A stretch of 64,000 nucleotides of DNA from Oscheius onirici (lineage: Eukaryota; Nematoda; Chromadorea; Rhabditida; Rhabditidae). Below are positions 46,391-56,044 of the stretch, piece after piece (position 1 is the stretch's first letter; every line of letters begins with the position of its first letter). Location of the stretch: NCBI GenBank assembly GCA_932521025.1, contig OW051471.1:8804001-8868000 (forward strand), in the 5' to 3' direction. Both the position numbers and the translations under genes were made by a program. A model generated the notes under the pieces. That model ran no database searches and was not told the origin of the DNA. It worked only from the letters and a program-made list of their open reading frames with translations.

Positions 46391-47761
46391 ATGCCTTTAT
46401 ATTTCCAGACGGTATGTAGCTGTCTTGGTTTTGCTTTAAACGCCCTAATGGCCATTACAATTCTCATGACAAAGAGTGACATTATTGCCAAATACAAGTA
46501 CCTTCTTTTCCTGTACACTGCATCATCGGCAATTTTATGCTATTGCCCAGCCTTGACCGCTGGGACCTTTTTTGTCAGTGGGCATACTTGGATCTTCTAC
46601 GACAGTTTCAATATTCTTCCTTTCGTGCCAGCACAAATATTTATTGTACAGTACGCTGTTGGATTCCTACAAGTGTTCATCATTCTTGTCATCTCTTTTC
46701 TGTATCGCTACTATGCCGTATGCAGGTGGGAAAATGTGATGTTCAATTTTAGAAGCTTAAGTGTTGAAAAATAACGAATACGTTTTTGATTATGTCAGAT
46801 TTTGGTACGAAGAATATGTTGCTTAGAGCGTAAAAGTCTATTTCTCTCTCGCAGTATTCACACTAGCCACTGTCACCTTGAAATCGTTAAAACAAATTTT
46901 CTAACAGAAAAATGTTTTAACATGTATGCGTTGATAATTTTGCTAATCTCTCAAAGCGCAACCTTCATACTCCCGACGGATTACCATTCTGTAACAGGCA
47001 AAAATGATTAGCCTAAATACCTAATTTTTGCTCAAAATAAAACGGGAAAAAATTGCAGACCATACCAGATGAAGCAGTTCTCTCACGTTTCCTTCTGGTT
47101 ACTGGTCACAGTCACTGTCTTCCTGGCTCTTGGTTATCACACTCTGCTTTTATGGAAGGGATCTTTCCCTAATTCTGGTTGTGAAGAGGAGAATGGAGAA
47201 AAATTCTACAAACAGACAGGACTTCAACTTCGTGAAATCGCCTATCTTTGTGTTCGGCTCACAGTTACTTAAAAAAATCTCGTCTTACAATATCAAATTC
47301 AGATAAAAGGCGAGCTCAATCCAAAAGGCGTTATGATTCTGGTTGACTACGTGTTTCTCATCGCATTCGTAGGAGTAAATATAACCTTTTGCGCCTACAA
47401 GATTGCGCGTGAATTGAGGACAGCTTTTGCACATGTTGATGCTGCTACCCAATCTCTACAATGGAGAATATTTATTCTTCTTATGCTTCAGCTCTTTGTC
47501 CCGCTCTTGTTTTGTGCAATACCTGCAAACATTATGATGATGTCAGCTGTTTTTGGATACGACATTGGGGAAATTCAACAATATATCACAAGTTTGTATG
47601 CTATCAGTCCAGTCGTAGAGCCGATTCTGATCTTATCATTCATCAAAAAGTACCAGTTGGCGGTTCGGTCATTCTTCTGCAGAAACAAAGTAGACATGGC
47701 AAACGATTCCTTGAGAATTGCTGGCCTCGACACCCAAGTAATTTCAGAAATCATTGAATAA
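46391..47761 (+). CDS. Seven-transmembrane chemoreceptor, Str-like
   Basis: Exons 46391-46725, 47059-47263 and 47303-47761 join in frame to about 332 residues. Start MPLYFQTVCSCLGFALNALM (TM1 begins almost at once), AKYKYLLFLYTASSAI (the G/AKYKYLL motif of Str/Srj), SFLYRYYAVC|RPYQMKQFSH (TM3-loop 2 junction at the first intron), WLLVTVTVFLALGY (TM4), LNPKGVMILVDYVFLIAF (TM5), QSLQWRIFILLMLQLFVPLL (TM6), and a YAISPVVEPILILSFIKKYQ (TM7) end. Intron 1 is 333 nt, and its sequence contains short frames that could be mistaken for exons. The second intron uses a weak donor, GTTACT. Stop at 47759-47761. No frameshift. Family placement as Str or Srj is uncertain. Confidence 0.75.
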
Positions 47762-48254
47762 ACGTTTATCCATACTATCACGACTACACGTTGAAAAAGG
47801 AAAAAATAACAATATCTGTTGTCGGTAAAAATTTGGAGCGGTTGGGCCGTTTTTCACATTTTCAGTTTTATGAATAAGATTTCCCGTTTTTTTTCTACAA
47901 ACTCCTCAAAATCTCAAGCATTTGTGAAGCGGTTAGACCTTTTGTCAGCTGAGCAATACATTCAAAAATTCAAAAACTGAGTCATAAGTTGACAATTGTA
48001 ATCATACACTTGTGCTTTTATTTCTTCACTTTGATCTGGAAAAGGTATTTCTCAATTGCCAGCGTGGTCGGAATAATCCGGAGTCTAATCTTAGTCGTCT
48101 GGAAAATCGGGTGTTGTAAACACCCCGATTGTGTATTTATCTGCCTGTTTTGCTAGGAACAATCCGATTTATGCAAAAACATCCTGTTTCAACGTTGTTT
48201 CTCCACGTTGCGAGAAGGCAACATTATCCCTAACAAAACAACGTCAGATTCAAT
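47762..48254. other. Intergenic, nothing seen
   Basis: 493 bp with a short inverted stretch (ggtgttgtaaacacc at about 48110). No gene. Confidence 0.4.
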
Positions 48255-48699
48255 ATGATATTGCTGCTGCCCTCCTTTTTATTGCTTCAGACTTTGGTAT
48301 CCACTGCGCTGTTGACAATCAAGGTCTGCATTAATACACAGCGTTCACAGTTTTGCAGGTAGGTAATAATATGAGCAAAACTGACTCTGCTCTGGTGGAA
48401 TGTCAGAATAAAAACACTGCTTTCTACGAGGGATCCTTTTTATTAAGTGACCAATCTATGATTTTTGAATATGGTGAGTGAAGCATCTAACAAATAATCA
48501 CATTTCAGACCCAATCGTAAGCGGCACACTAACTTGCCAAGCCGAAATAAACAGGATTTATTACGTTTCATTTGATGTCTGTCAGGTCTGCGAAAGCTGC
48601 ATCGATGCTGGTTATTTCCTCCAGGCGAACGCTGTCTACCAAGGAACTTTGGACGGTGGGAGTTTGGTCAAAGTGGCTGATTATCATGTCTTGGAATGA
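48255..48699 (+). CDS. Small secreted cysteine protein, unrecognised family (copy 1)
   Basis: Three exons. The signal peptide MILLLPSFLLLQTLVSTA ends with LLTIK at the first intron. Exon 2 gives SKTDSALVECQNKNTAFYEG. Exon 3 gives GTLTCQAEINRIYY, FDVCQVCESCIDAGYFLQ and YQGTLDGGSLVKVADYHV, then TGA. The mature protein is about 105 residues with five cysteines (EC, TC, VC, VC, SC pattern). It is clearly related to the gene at 57312-57742: same intron position after TIK, same TC...C..C..C spacing, same G.L.G..L.KVADY ending. Function unknown; the domain is not one I can name. Confidence 0.7.
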
Positions 48700-49002
48700 A
48701 ATGGTATCAAGTCAAAAACATCGCTGGTGAAAGCTGATGTTTTCACGTATACAACATCTGATTTGTAGATATTGAAATAAATACATGACAGTACCCAATT
48801 TCTGCAAAAACTGTATTTTCCCTTGTACTATGCAATAAACTTCTGATTCAGACAACAGAGTCAAGCTGAAGAGTGTTGACATTTCGCCAGTCTTGCTAAC
48901 GTGCTGCCAAACATTCAGTCGGTAAAAAGAGTCCATGTCTCTCATAAAAACCAATCTTCGCAGTCGCGATAAGCGTGTTTAAGTACTTCACGTACTATTG
49001 CA

Positions 49003-50605
49003 ATGCAGCTCGTTTTGAGCGGAGCCACCATTCTCCCTATTGTCCCATACTTTTTACATTTTGTCACTTTCCTCTTCACGTCAATTGCTCTGTTTACACC
49101 AAGTGAGTGTTGTTTTAAATATAACCAGACGGCTTCGTCGCGTCGTAGTAACAGTTTTCTCTCTACTACTAAAGTGCAGTGGTGTCTGTGGTGGACTGTT
49201 TATTTGTTTGTTTGTTTGTCCATGGCCACGAACAAGTCAGGACAAGTTAGATTTTCTTAGGATTAGATAGTTAGTTTTGAACTTGGGGACGAGAAATTTA
49301 ATGTTTGGACAACATTCTTCGCACTTCTGAGCGCCGACAGCCGTCGTAGACGGCTGGTACATTTCTAAAGCTCCTTAGAAGGCGAAAGCCTGTTAAAACT
49401 CTAAGTTCCAAAGTAACTTGCTATCTAATCCTGACAATTTATAACTTGTGACAACGAATGTCGTGGTCATGGACAAACAGACAAACACACAGTCAGCCAT
49501 AGACACCATATTTAATACTTAAGATAAGCAAGAAAACAATCTTAGGATGGCTAACGATGCCCAGTGCCAAGTCTCAAGCAAACATAGATTGGACGGTTAT
49601 ACCAGTTCTGTGCAGTAGATAAAGGCATTGCCGTTTGCGGCAGTGTTCAGGTAATATTTATTCCATTTTTTTCCAAAAAACGTTTTTCAGGGCGGCGTCT
49701 ATGGTTACAACTCCTATTTTTCGGCACTCAACGCCTCTCTGGCATTTATCTGCATCGCCTATTCCCTTGAAATTTTGTGCATATTCGTCTTAGGACTGTT
49801 ATTGCAAGATCGTCATATTACATTCAACAAGAAAAAATTTCAGCTTCAGAAAAGTGCCGAGGTTCAACGCTCTTTTAGCTCTTTTGGTCATGAATGGTAT
49901 AACTGTTCTATGCATTCTAATTGGAACTTCTATTTTCGCAGGAAAAGCCAATGCAGGTGTGCTTTTAAATTTCCTTGCTGCTCTAACCCTTTTCACTTAG
50001 GAAAAAGTGCTGCTAAGAACTTTATGAAAAGTCGAGGAACTCCAGATTACCGCATGTTCTTCCCGGTACATCATGTATTTAGGTGATAGTTTAAGCAAAA
50101 GCCCAATCGTTTTTGACGGCTTTCACCTTACCGTATTTGTAGCTTGCTCATATTTCCAAAGCTAAACTTACTATATTTTCAGTACTTCGACTACAGCTTC
50201 ATATTATCCTGGTTTGCAATGATCTTCGCTTTGTTCTGCGAAGCTGCACTTTACTTTATCTTTTACATGGAGAAGAAAGGAGCTGAACATATGGAGTCAA
50301 ACATCAGGCAAGAAGAAGCTCAACAGAGTGTTTTTGTCCAAACAAAACCTGCTCCAAGTGCTCCTGTAGCTCCGGAACCCATGCAAATTGAAACGAGACC
50401 AGTATTTCATACAACCGTCGTTACACCAATTGAACGACCCCAGGAGCTGGAGCCACATAACCTGGAAGTCAAAGAACATCAAGAAGTGCACACAGTGCAT
50501 GCAGCGTCGTCGTCCTACCACGAGACAAAATCGAAATATGAGTCTTCAGAAGCTCCGCCGGTTCGATACGATACAGTCGACAGTCTTTCGGAAGATTCAG
50601 AATGA
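49003..50605 (+). CDS. Four-pass membrane protein with long cytosolic tail
   Basis: Starts MQLVLSGATILPIVPYFLHF (TM1). Exon 2 (49616-49650) encodes DKGIAVCGSVQ. Then come SALNASLAFICIAYSLEIF (TM2), ALLALLVMNGITVLCILIG (TM3), a loop with KSRGTPDYRMFFP, and FILSWFAMIFALFCEAALYF (TM4), followed by a roughly 95-residue tail rich in Glu, Pro and Ser. The tail holds QTKPAPSAPVAPEP and ends DTVDSLSEDSE. The layout (short N-term, four spans, cytosolic tail) resembles claudin/PMP22/EMP-like tetraspans of nematodes, but the GLW..C..C signature is not visible, so the family is unproven. Intron 1 (49103-49615) contains a whole foldback transposon. The exon joining TM2 to TM3 needs the donor GTGCATATTC at about 49778 to keep both spans hydrophobic. 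Confidence 0.65.
49150..49512. mobile_element. Complete foldback element, intronic
   Basis: Arms of about 110 bp are inverted copies. The left has tggtgtctgtggtggactgt...tttgtttgtccatggccacg; the right ends ...gtggtcatggacaaacag...cagccatagacacca. An inner pair gacagccgtcg/agacggctg forms a further hairpin. No coding. Relatives lie at 16240-16600 and 21665-21775. It sits wholly inside intron 1 of the four-pass protein gene without touching the splice sites. Confidence 0.85.
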
Positions 50606-50723
50606 ACTCTTTATCAATCCTAAATATGTTTTGGTTTTGTCGAGCTCGCATATAATATGAGAAGAAAAAGCACCTGGCAACAATCTCTATTTTATTGTGA
50701 TGCACAACATAAGCCGTTGCTGA

Positions 50724-51882
50724 ATGTCCTTTTCAAATGACACGGACAATGCGACATTTACAATCTTGACAAATTGCCCCAGTCTGTGGCCCATCACTAC
50801 CTATGCCATTAACTTTGGACCATTAATATATGGTATTCCATCTATAGGTCTAACCTGTGCTCTGATATCTACCATTCTCCGCGACAAAAATTTCCACACC
50901 GTTTTCTTCTTCCAGTTTATCTGCTTTAGCATGGGAAACTGTCTCTACTGGTTAACTTCGCTTTTGTTCGATAGAGTTCTTGTGAATCCTGAGTTGTGTC
51001 CCTTCTTTGTGACTAATTACATGCATAGAACAATCTCGCTGCAACTACTATACTATGTTTATTGCTACGGTATCGATAACTACTTCTGGTGTACTCTCTC
51101 CATCACTGTTTGGCGAGTTTTGGTCATCTATCGTATGCCGTATAATGAAGAGGTTAGTTGCGGTGATTAAGTCAAATGAGATTTTTTTGACAGGTGAAAC
51201 GCGAAAGTGACATTCACACCATTTTGTGATTACATACATCAAGTTACATTTTTTTCAGATAGCAAAGAACAAACTGAAGATGTTCGTATTCGTTCAAGCT
51301 CTTCTTCCTTTTACACTATTCTGGATCTACCAATGTAGTGTCGCACAGTACAACTTTCCTAAACCACGGAGTCCTGCTTTCAACTTTCCAGTTTCCGAAA
51401 AACGATGGCCAAATGTAAATCCGAGTTGGATTTTAAAACTCGTAACTTTAGATAACTGCCTCAGGAGTCAGTGGTGTCAAGTTTTCTGTCTTAACTCTTT
51501 TTATCATCCTGGCAGCAATCTACATGCTTCACAGAGCAGTTCAGATTCGCAAAATGGTAAATCTTCGAGCCGAAAAAAGCATCATAGCAACTTCACTGGG
51601 CTTTTGTGTTTCGGCCATTTCAATTTCTCTGTACCAAGGTCTTTTGTTCACCTTTGTTACTACTGGAAATACCAGCGCCAGAGCAACAGTTATATCTTTA
51701 AGAGGTTTGTTCTACAGCACAAAAAAACAAGCCTTTTTCCAGGTTGGATCATCGACTTTGCAACGCTTTTTCCGCCGTGGTGTCTCTTGTTTACCAGTAC
51801 AAAGATAAGAAATCAAATGTTCGGGCAGCGGAGTGCTTCAGCTTTGCCCTCTGACAACATGGTTTCCTCTCAGAGTCGTTGA
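50724..51882 (+). CDS. Seven-transmembrane chemoreceptor, Srg/Srv-like
   Basis: Starts MSFSNDTDNATFTIL (glycosylation sites), then FGPLIYGIPSIGLTCALIST (the YGIPS motif of the Srg/Srv superfamily, TM1), FFFQFICFSMGNCLYWLTSL (TM2), TLSITVWRVLVIYRMPYNEE (TM3 to loop 2; R in the usual place). After an intron comes NKLKMFVFVQALLPFTLFWI (TM4), then TM5, then RAEKSIIATSLGFCVSAISI (R-x-E-K-S, TM6) and DFATLFPPWCLLFTSTKIRN (TM7 with PW.LL.TS..R) and TGA near 51882. The region 51360-51500 was not fully resolved into exons. No obvious break. Probable chemosensory receptor. Confidence 0.7.
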
Positions 51883-52242
51883 ACGAATCCATTTCATAGC
51901 TCCCTAGTAAACAATCTCATCTTTCTGCCTGATGGCTTGTTTCAAGAAAAAAAAGGATGCAAATAAACACCGCTTTAGAAAGTTTTCGCTCTCTGATACT
52001 ACTAATAGGCTTGTCCCAAATAGAACTAATTCTAACGCTTCTCGATGAAAGATCACCTCATAAAGATTCTTGTTTAATCAAATTGCATCGTGATATGTTA
52101 TCCTCTACGGAAATAAACGTATTCGTATTTTATTGTCACTTTTTTGCGTTCGTGAGCGAAATTCCTTTTATGTAGTTTTGTTTAATTCCTATGCCTGGAT
52201 TCCTATCGATTTGCATCAACCTGTGTCGCTAACTCTTGTTCT

Positions 52243-52401
52243 CAACTCTACGGCTAAAACAACCCCTAGAATCCGAAAACTGCTCAAAAATTGAGCGAAA
52301 TAGGCAATCTTTGCCTACTATTGTTCCCACGAGTTTTATTCGAAAATCAAAGGTTTTCCTTTGTAGTTTTCGGATTCTAGGGGTTGTCTTAGGCGTAGAA
52401 T
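52243..52401. mobile_element. MITE with ~38-bp terminal inverted repeats
   Basis: Terminal stretches caactctacggctaaaacaa followed by cccctagaatccgaaaact, and their inverted copy ending at 52401. Total about 160 bp, no coding. The rest of 51883-52770 is intergenic with no gene seen. Confidence 0.85.
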
Positions 52402-52770
52402 TCGATAAACATACTCAGAAAGTGTAAAAATGGGTGGAAAATGGGTAAAAACATAAAAAATTAAAACAGGGACGCGCCAAAAATTTGAACTGAGGGGGTT
52501 GCCAGCTCGAGTATTACCACAAAGTTTTTTCCCAGAAATGAAAGGTTGTAACTTTATTCAAATCGGAGTCTTGGTAATTGTAAGATATAGTTTGTGTTCC
52601 CCGCTGTTCTCTATCGACTCTCTACATCTGTTCATTAGAATGTCAACAAAATAAATCGCATTCTCCGTCTAGGTGCTGACTAATTCAGCTCGATAATTCA
52701 GTTCAGACTTCTCAAATGCTTTTTCAACTTAAGAAAAAACTTCCGAAGCTTACAGAGTATACTTTATGAT

Positions 52771-53889
52771 ATGTTAATGGACACGTTTTTCCATTATTAC
52801 TGCTTCTATTACCCGCCACTCCCTTGCGTCGTCAGCGCATTTCTTGTCTACACTATTCTCACACAGACTCCAGAAAATCTAAAGAATTTAAAATGGCTCT
52901 TTGTGAAAACTACTGTTTGGGACAGCATTACGGCTATCGTTGTGGCCTGGGGCTGGATGCCAGAGTACGGTATGCCAGCAACAGTAATTAAGGTTACTGG
53001 CTTCTTCCAAAAGTTCGCTCAAATTGGTGCAATTGTAGCAGTAGGGTTTCGCAAAAACACAAGTAATTAACCATTCTAGATGACTACCACCTTTACAGCT
53101 GTCAGCACCTGTTTTCTGTCCTTGATTGCAACTACAACTGCGCGGCTGGCTATTGTCTACAATGTTCAGACAGCGCTAAAAGTTTGTAGTGGATTGGGGT
53201 AGAACGTTTACACTTACAAAAAAAAACAATTCGTTTGTAGATTCGTTGCGTACAATGTGATTGAACTTTTGGCTGTCATTGCCATTGGAACTGCCACCAG
53301 TATTCTAATCTACATTGAACCAGAGGTGAGTAGTTACAGCACTACACAGCAGAGTTAAAGAAATACTTTGACATAAACAATCGCTCTACTTTTTCTTCTG
53401 GACATAATTTCTCAAACGACGTCCTTTTTATTTTTATGCCTGAATCTTTGGCTGTTTGCGGATATTGTTAGTTGGCCAATCATTGTCTACAAGTTTTCAG
53501 TCTTTTTCATTATTCTCTGCGTATTCTTATCCATCGTTTACCTCCTATCATGCACCTACATGACACATCAAAAAATCTTCGAAAATGTCTCAATATCGCC
53601 AAATGTGATGGCTCTGCAGAAAAGTGTAACCAAGCTGTTTGTCATTCAAGCAGCACTTCCCATTCTGATAATAGCTATTCCTGACATAGGGCTGATAGCT
53701 TTTGGAATCTTTATCCCCATATCAAGTTTCGGGAATGGACTGACCATAATTACTGCAACACTAATGCTTCTTCACTGTCTCTTTAATTCGTTGTCCATTT
53801 TGCTAATTGTGAAACCGTATAGGCAATGCTGTCGTACTGTGTTCTGTGAAAACATTTTACGTATTCAGTTCCCGGCAAGCGACGAATAG
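52771..53889 (+). CDS. Seven-transmembrane chemoreceptor, Srh/Sri/Str superfamily
   Basis: Starts MLMDTFFHYYCFYYPPLPCV, TM1 (VVSAFLVYTILT), PENLKNLKWLFVKTTVWDSI (loop 1 to TM2), GMPATVIKVTGFFQKFAQIG (TM3 entry), then AVSTCFLSLIATTTARLAIV, RFVAYNVIELLAVIAIGTAT and, in the last part, SISPNVMALQKSVTKLFVIQ followed by AALPILIIAIPDIGLIAFGI (the S...ALQ.....FVIQ..LP motif) and NSLSILLIVKPYRQCC at the end. Exons around 53090-53330 have GT-AG borders; the piece 53335-53500 is less clear and should be checked. The last exon ends at 53889. No stop was found in the parts followed. Confidence 0.65.
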
Positions 53890-54113
53890 CTAACAATCAG
53901 ATCCAGGCTATGTCCTTTGTATTTCCCAGATTTTCATACTTTGATTCAATGTTTGCTTCCGAAAATACTCTCTGGTCATTGTTCCTCATGCGAATTTTTG
54001 TTCTTTCCTGTGAGAATGAAACAGTGTTTACTCTTGCAAATACAATCAACCATGTCTCCAATTCCATTGTGTGCCATCTGCTTCATTTCCACTGATTACA
54101 GTTTCACCATCAA

Positions 54114-54156
54114 GGTGAATCAACCCATCACCAGTGCTGATGGGGGTTGATTCACC
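54114..54156. repeat. Short inverted repeat (hairpin)
   Basis: ggtgaatcaaccc (54114) pairs with its inverted copy gggttgattcacc ending at 54156, around the small pair atcaccagtgctgat. It probably interrupts the adjacent gene remnant. Confidence 0.75.
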
Positions 54157-54181
54157 ACATTAGATAGACAATTCTCTCGGA

Positions 54182-54256
54182 GATGCTGTCTATAGAGGAA
54201 CATTAGATGGAAGAAGATTGCAGAAAGAGACAGGCTACTCTCAGATCAAGGAATAA
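54182..54256 (+). pseudogene. Remnant of the small secreted cysteine protein family
   Basis: Reads DAVYRGTLDGRRLQKETGYS and then QIKE-stop, matching NAVYQGTLDGGSLVKVADYH of the gene at 48255. Upstream (54114-54156) lies a hairpin, ggtgaatcaaccc...gggttgattcacc, and before it (53917-54110) weak Cys-containing frames that I could not join into a complete gene. It looks like the 3' end of a third copy broken by an insertion. Confidence 0.55.
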
Positions 54257-54317
54257 CAAAAGTTACCATAAAGTGCAAAGGTCAATTATTATCTCTCGTG
54301 CCTAACAGAAGACACCC

Positions 54318-54398
54318 AAGAGTGACTGTACAGGTCAAAAATAATCGCATAGCAAACAACAAAGGTTTTCACTGTTAGATAACCAGCTGTTTGCTTTT
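54318..54398 (+). promoter_or_regulatory. Conserved upstream block of tandem Srx-like gene 1
   Basis: The block aagagtgactgtac-ggtcaaa ... accagctgtttgctttt is shared with the region before the next receptor gene (55930-56008) at a similar distance from the start codon. It includes a CAGCTG E-box. It is either a retained promoter element or simply recent tandem duplication; the sequence between the two shared ends is less similar, which favours constraint on the ends. Confidence 0.45.
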
Positions 54399-54449
54399 CC
54401 GGCTTGCAAAACATTCCTTTCTTTTTTGTTAATGTGTTATCCTATAAAA

Positions 54450-55645
54450 ATGAACGAAACTTTTACTATCTCAGACACTGTTGCTGGAATAATTGCAACG
54501 ACTGTATGTTTTCTTTTTAAGAAAGAACGCTATATTCTTTCAGTTGGCCACTTTTGGGTTGGTCATAAACGGATTCGATTTCTTGATCATCTGCAACAAT
54601 TCTTTAATCAGAAGAAGTTTCGGGCAGCTCTGTCTGAACCAGACCATTTCGCATATCATCACTGGTATTATCTTCTTGTGCTGGGCTGCTCCTTTGACTT
54701 TCACATGAGTTGTTTTGAAAACTTAAAAACTTTTTGTTTGCACCCAAGATTATCGACTTTCTGACAGCATTGCGAACAAGTTGATCGGCCAACTGTACAT
54801 CTTCTCCTGGCAGCTTTTCATCTTCTCTCATGTTGCCATATCCGTTGACCGACTCATTGCAATCAGATTTCCGTTTCAAGTATTTTTTTGTGACATTAGA
54901 GAGACCTACTGTTTCAGGCAAGAACACTTCTTCATGGCCGTTATGGCAAAATTCTATCTCTGTCGCCTTGGATAGTTTCAAGCCTTTGCGTTATACCATA
55001 CTTTTGGTGTAGAGTCGTTCTATTCTGTCACAATATACTTTGTTTGCAGACACGCAGTGTTATTTTGTTTATCAGCCGGAATTGCAGAGTTGGCATTATG
55101 CCGAAACTAACTGTTACTCTTTTTTAAAGATGTTTTGTTTGGGTAAAAACATGGCAATGGTCGGAGTCATGACAATTTTGGATCTTTTCACTCTGTACGC
55201 CCTCCACAAACATAATAAGGTTGTTAACACCGAAATTGTGAACTATCCAGTTGTAGTACATGAGAAAAATGGCTACAGCATCTGAGAGAAATGCAAATGA
55301 ATACCTACACAGAAAGAGAGAAGTCCGTCTTTTCATACAGGTCGGTACGAAGAGGCACTTGAACTTCCTCATTTCAGTCAATAATCCAGCTTGGATTGAT
55401 TGTAGTCAACCAGATCCTATTGCTCCAACTTATCTTGACCAATCTTACCATTCCATTGTTGTGTATTTTCGACGGGTAAGCTGTTTAACTAGCTACTAGT
55501 CATACTAGTCTTTTGTATTAAGCCATTTAAAACTCTTTTCAGACTGGTTCTTTGCAAATTTCAAGTCAGAGGATACGAAAAACAGAGACGGACAAAGATG
55601 AAGAATCCTAATATCAATATTTCATACATGATTGGGCATTTTTGA
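54450..55645 (+). CDS. Seven-transmembrane chemoreceptor, Srx-like 1 (contains an AT-AC intron)
   Basis: Exon 1 54450-54503 (MNETFTISDTVAGIIATT), exon 2 54544-54704, exon 3 from 54744, then further exons to the TGA at 55643-55645. Domains in order: LATFGLVINGFDFLIICNNS, LNQTISHIITGIIFLCW (TM2), FSWQLFIFSHVAISVDRLIA with IRFPFQ (TM3, DR motif), SSLCVIPYFWYTQCYFVYQP (TM4 and loop), LFTLYALHKHNK (TM5 end), VRLFIQSIIQLGLIV (TM6), IFDGLVLCKFQVRGYEKQRR (TM7 end). Every intron is GT-AG except the second, 54705-54743, which is ATGAGT...GCAC; without its removal a TGA follows TFT at once. All exons are otherwise open, and codon differences to the tandem paralog at 56045 are often synonymous. One canonical alternative (54678-54767) keeps frame but deletes about 17 conserved residues. 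Confidence 0.8.
54705..54743 (+). other. AT-AC intron (39 nt)
   Basis: First bases ATGAGTTGTT, last bases TTTGCAC. The homologous intron is GTGAGTTTGG...TTTGCAG in the gene at 35548 and GTCGGT...TTTGCAG in the gene at 56045, at the same position and phase. So the first G became A and the last G became C while +3 to +6 (GAGT context) stayed at the normal U2-type consensus. It does not resemble the U12-type ATATCCTT donor. Confidence 0.7.
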
Positions 55646-55929
55646 ATTTATTGAACTTTTCTCACGCTTTATAAAGTGAGAAAGGCAATTGGAATGAAGC
55701 TGTACACTTTGTCAACACTGACACATGCGGACAAATTTGTCAAAAAAGCTGCCATATGAAGTGTTTTTTCACAAACTGAAGGCTGTTTGATGAACAGGCA
55801 TTGTCAACCCTTTCAGATAGGAACAGGATAAATGTACCCTTCAGCATTAGCTTGTACGTCACAGGGCTCTACTTCTCAAAAATTGAGCATCAAAACATGA
55901 CAGGTAAACAACCAAAATGAAAAGAGTCA

Positions 55930-56008
55930 AGAGTGACTGTACGGGTCAAATATATCCGAAAACAAACAACAAGATGTTCCGCTTGCAGATTACCAGCTGT
56001 TTGCTTTT
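55930..56008 (+). promoter_or_regulatory. Conserved upstream block of tandem Srx-like gene 2
   Basis: Second copy of the aagagtgactgtac...accagctgtttgctttt block, 37 bp before the ATG at 56045. It mirrors 54318-54398, 52 bp before the ATG at 54450. Confidence 0.45.
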
Positions 56009-56044
56009 TTGACCGCGACAACATTCTTTTCCAATTTTTTCAAA

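Noticed and set aside
46800-47020. Extra hydrophobic exon candidate (NMYALIILLISQSATFIL) inside the Str-like gene
   Set aside because: Joining 46725 directly to 47059 gives the expected VCRPYQMK junction in frame; the candidate falls in the intron and would break the family pattern.
49554-49615. Possible exon (WLTMPSAKSQANIDWTV) before exon 2 of the four-pass gene
   Set aside because: It leads into a stop in each phase; splicing 49102 directly to 49616 gives a continuous frame.
54450-55645. Calling the first Srx-like gene a pseudogene because of the TGA after TM2
   Set aside because: The TGA lies inside an intron at the conserved position with co-varied ends; all other exons are intact and show silent-site divergence.
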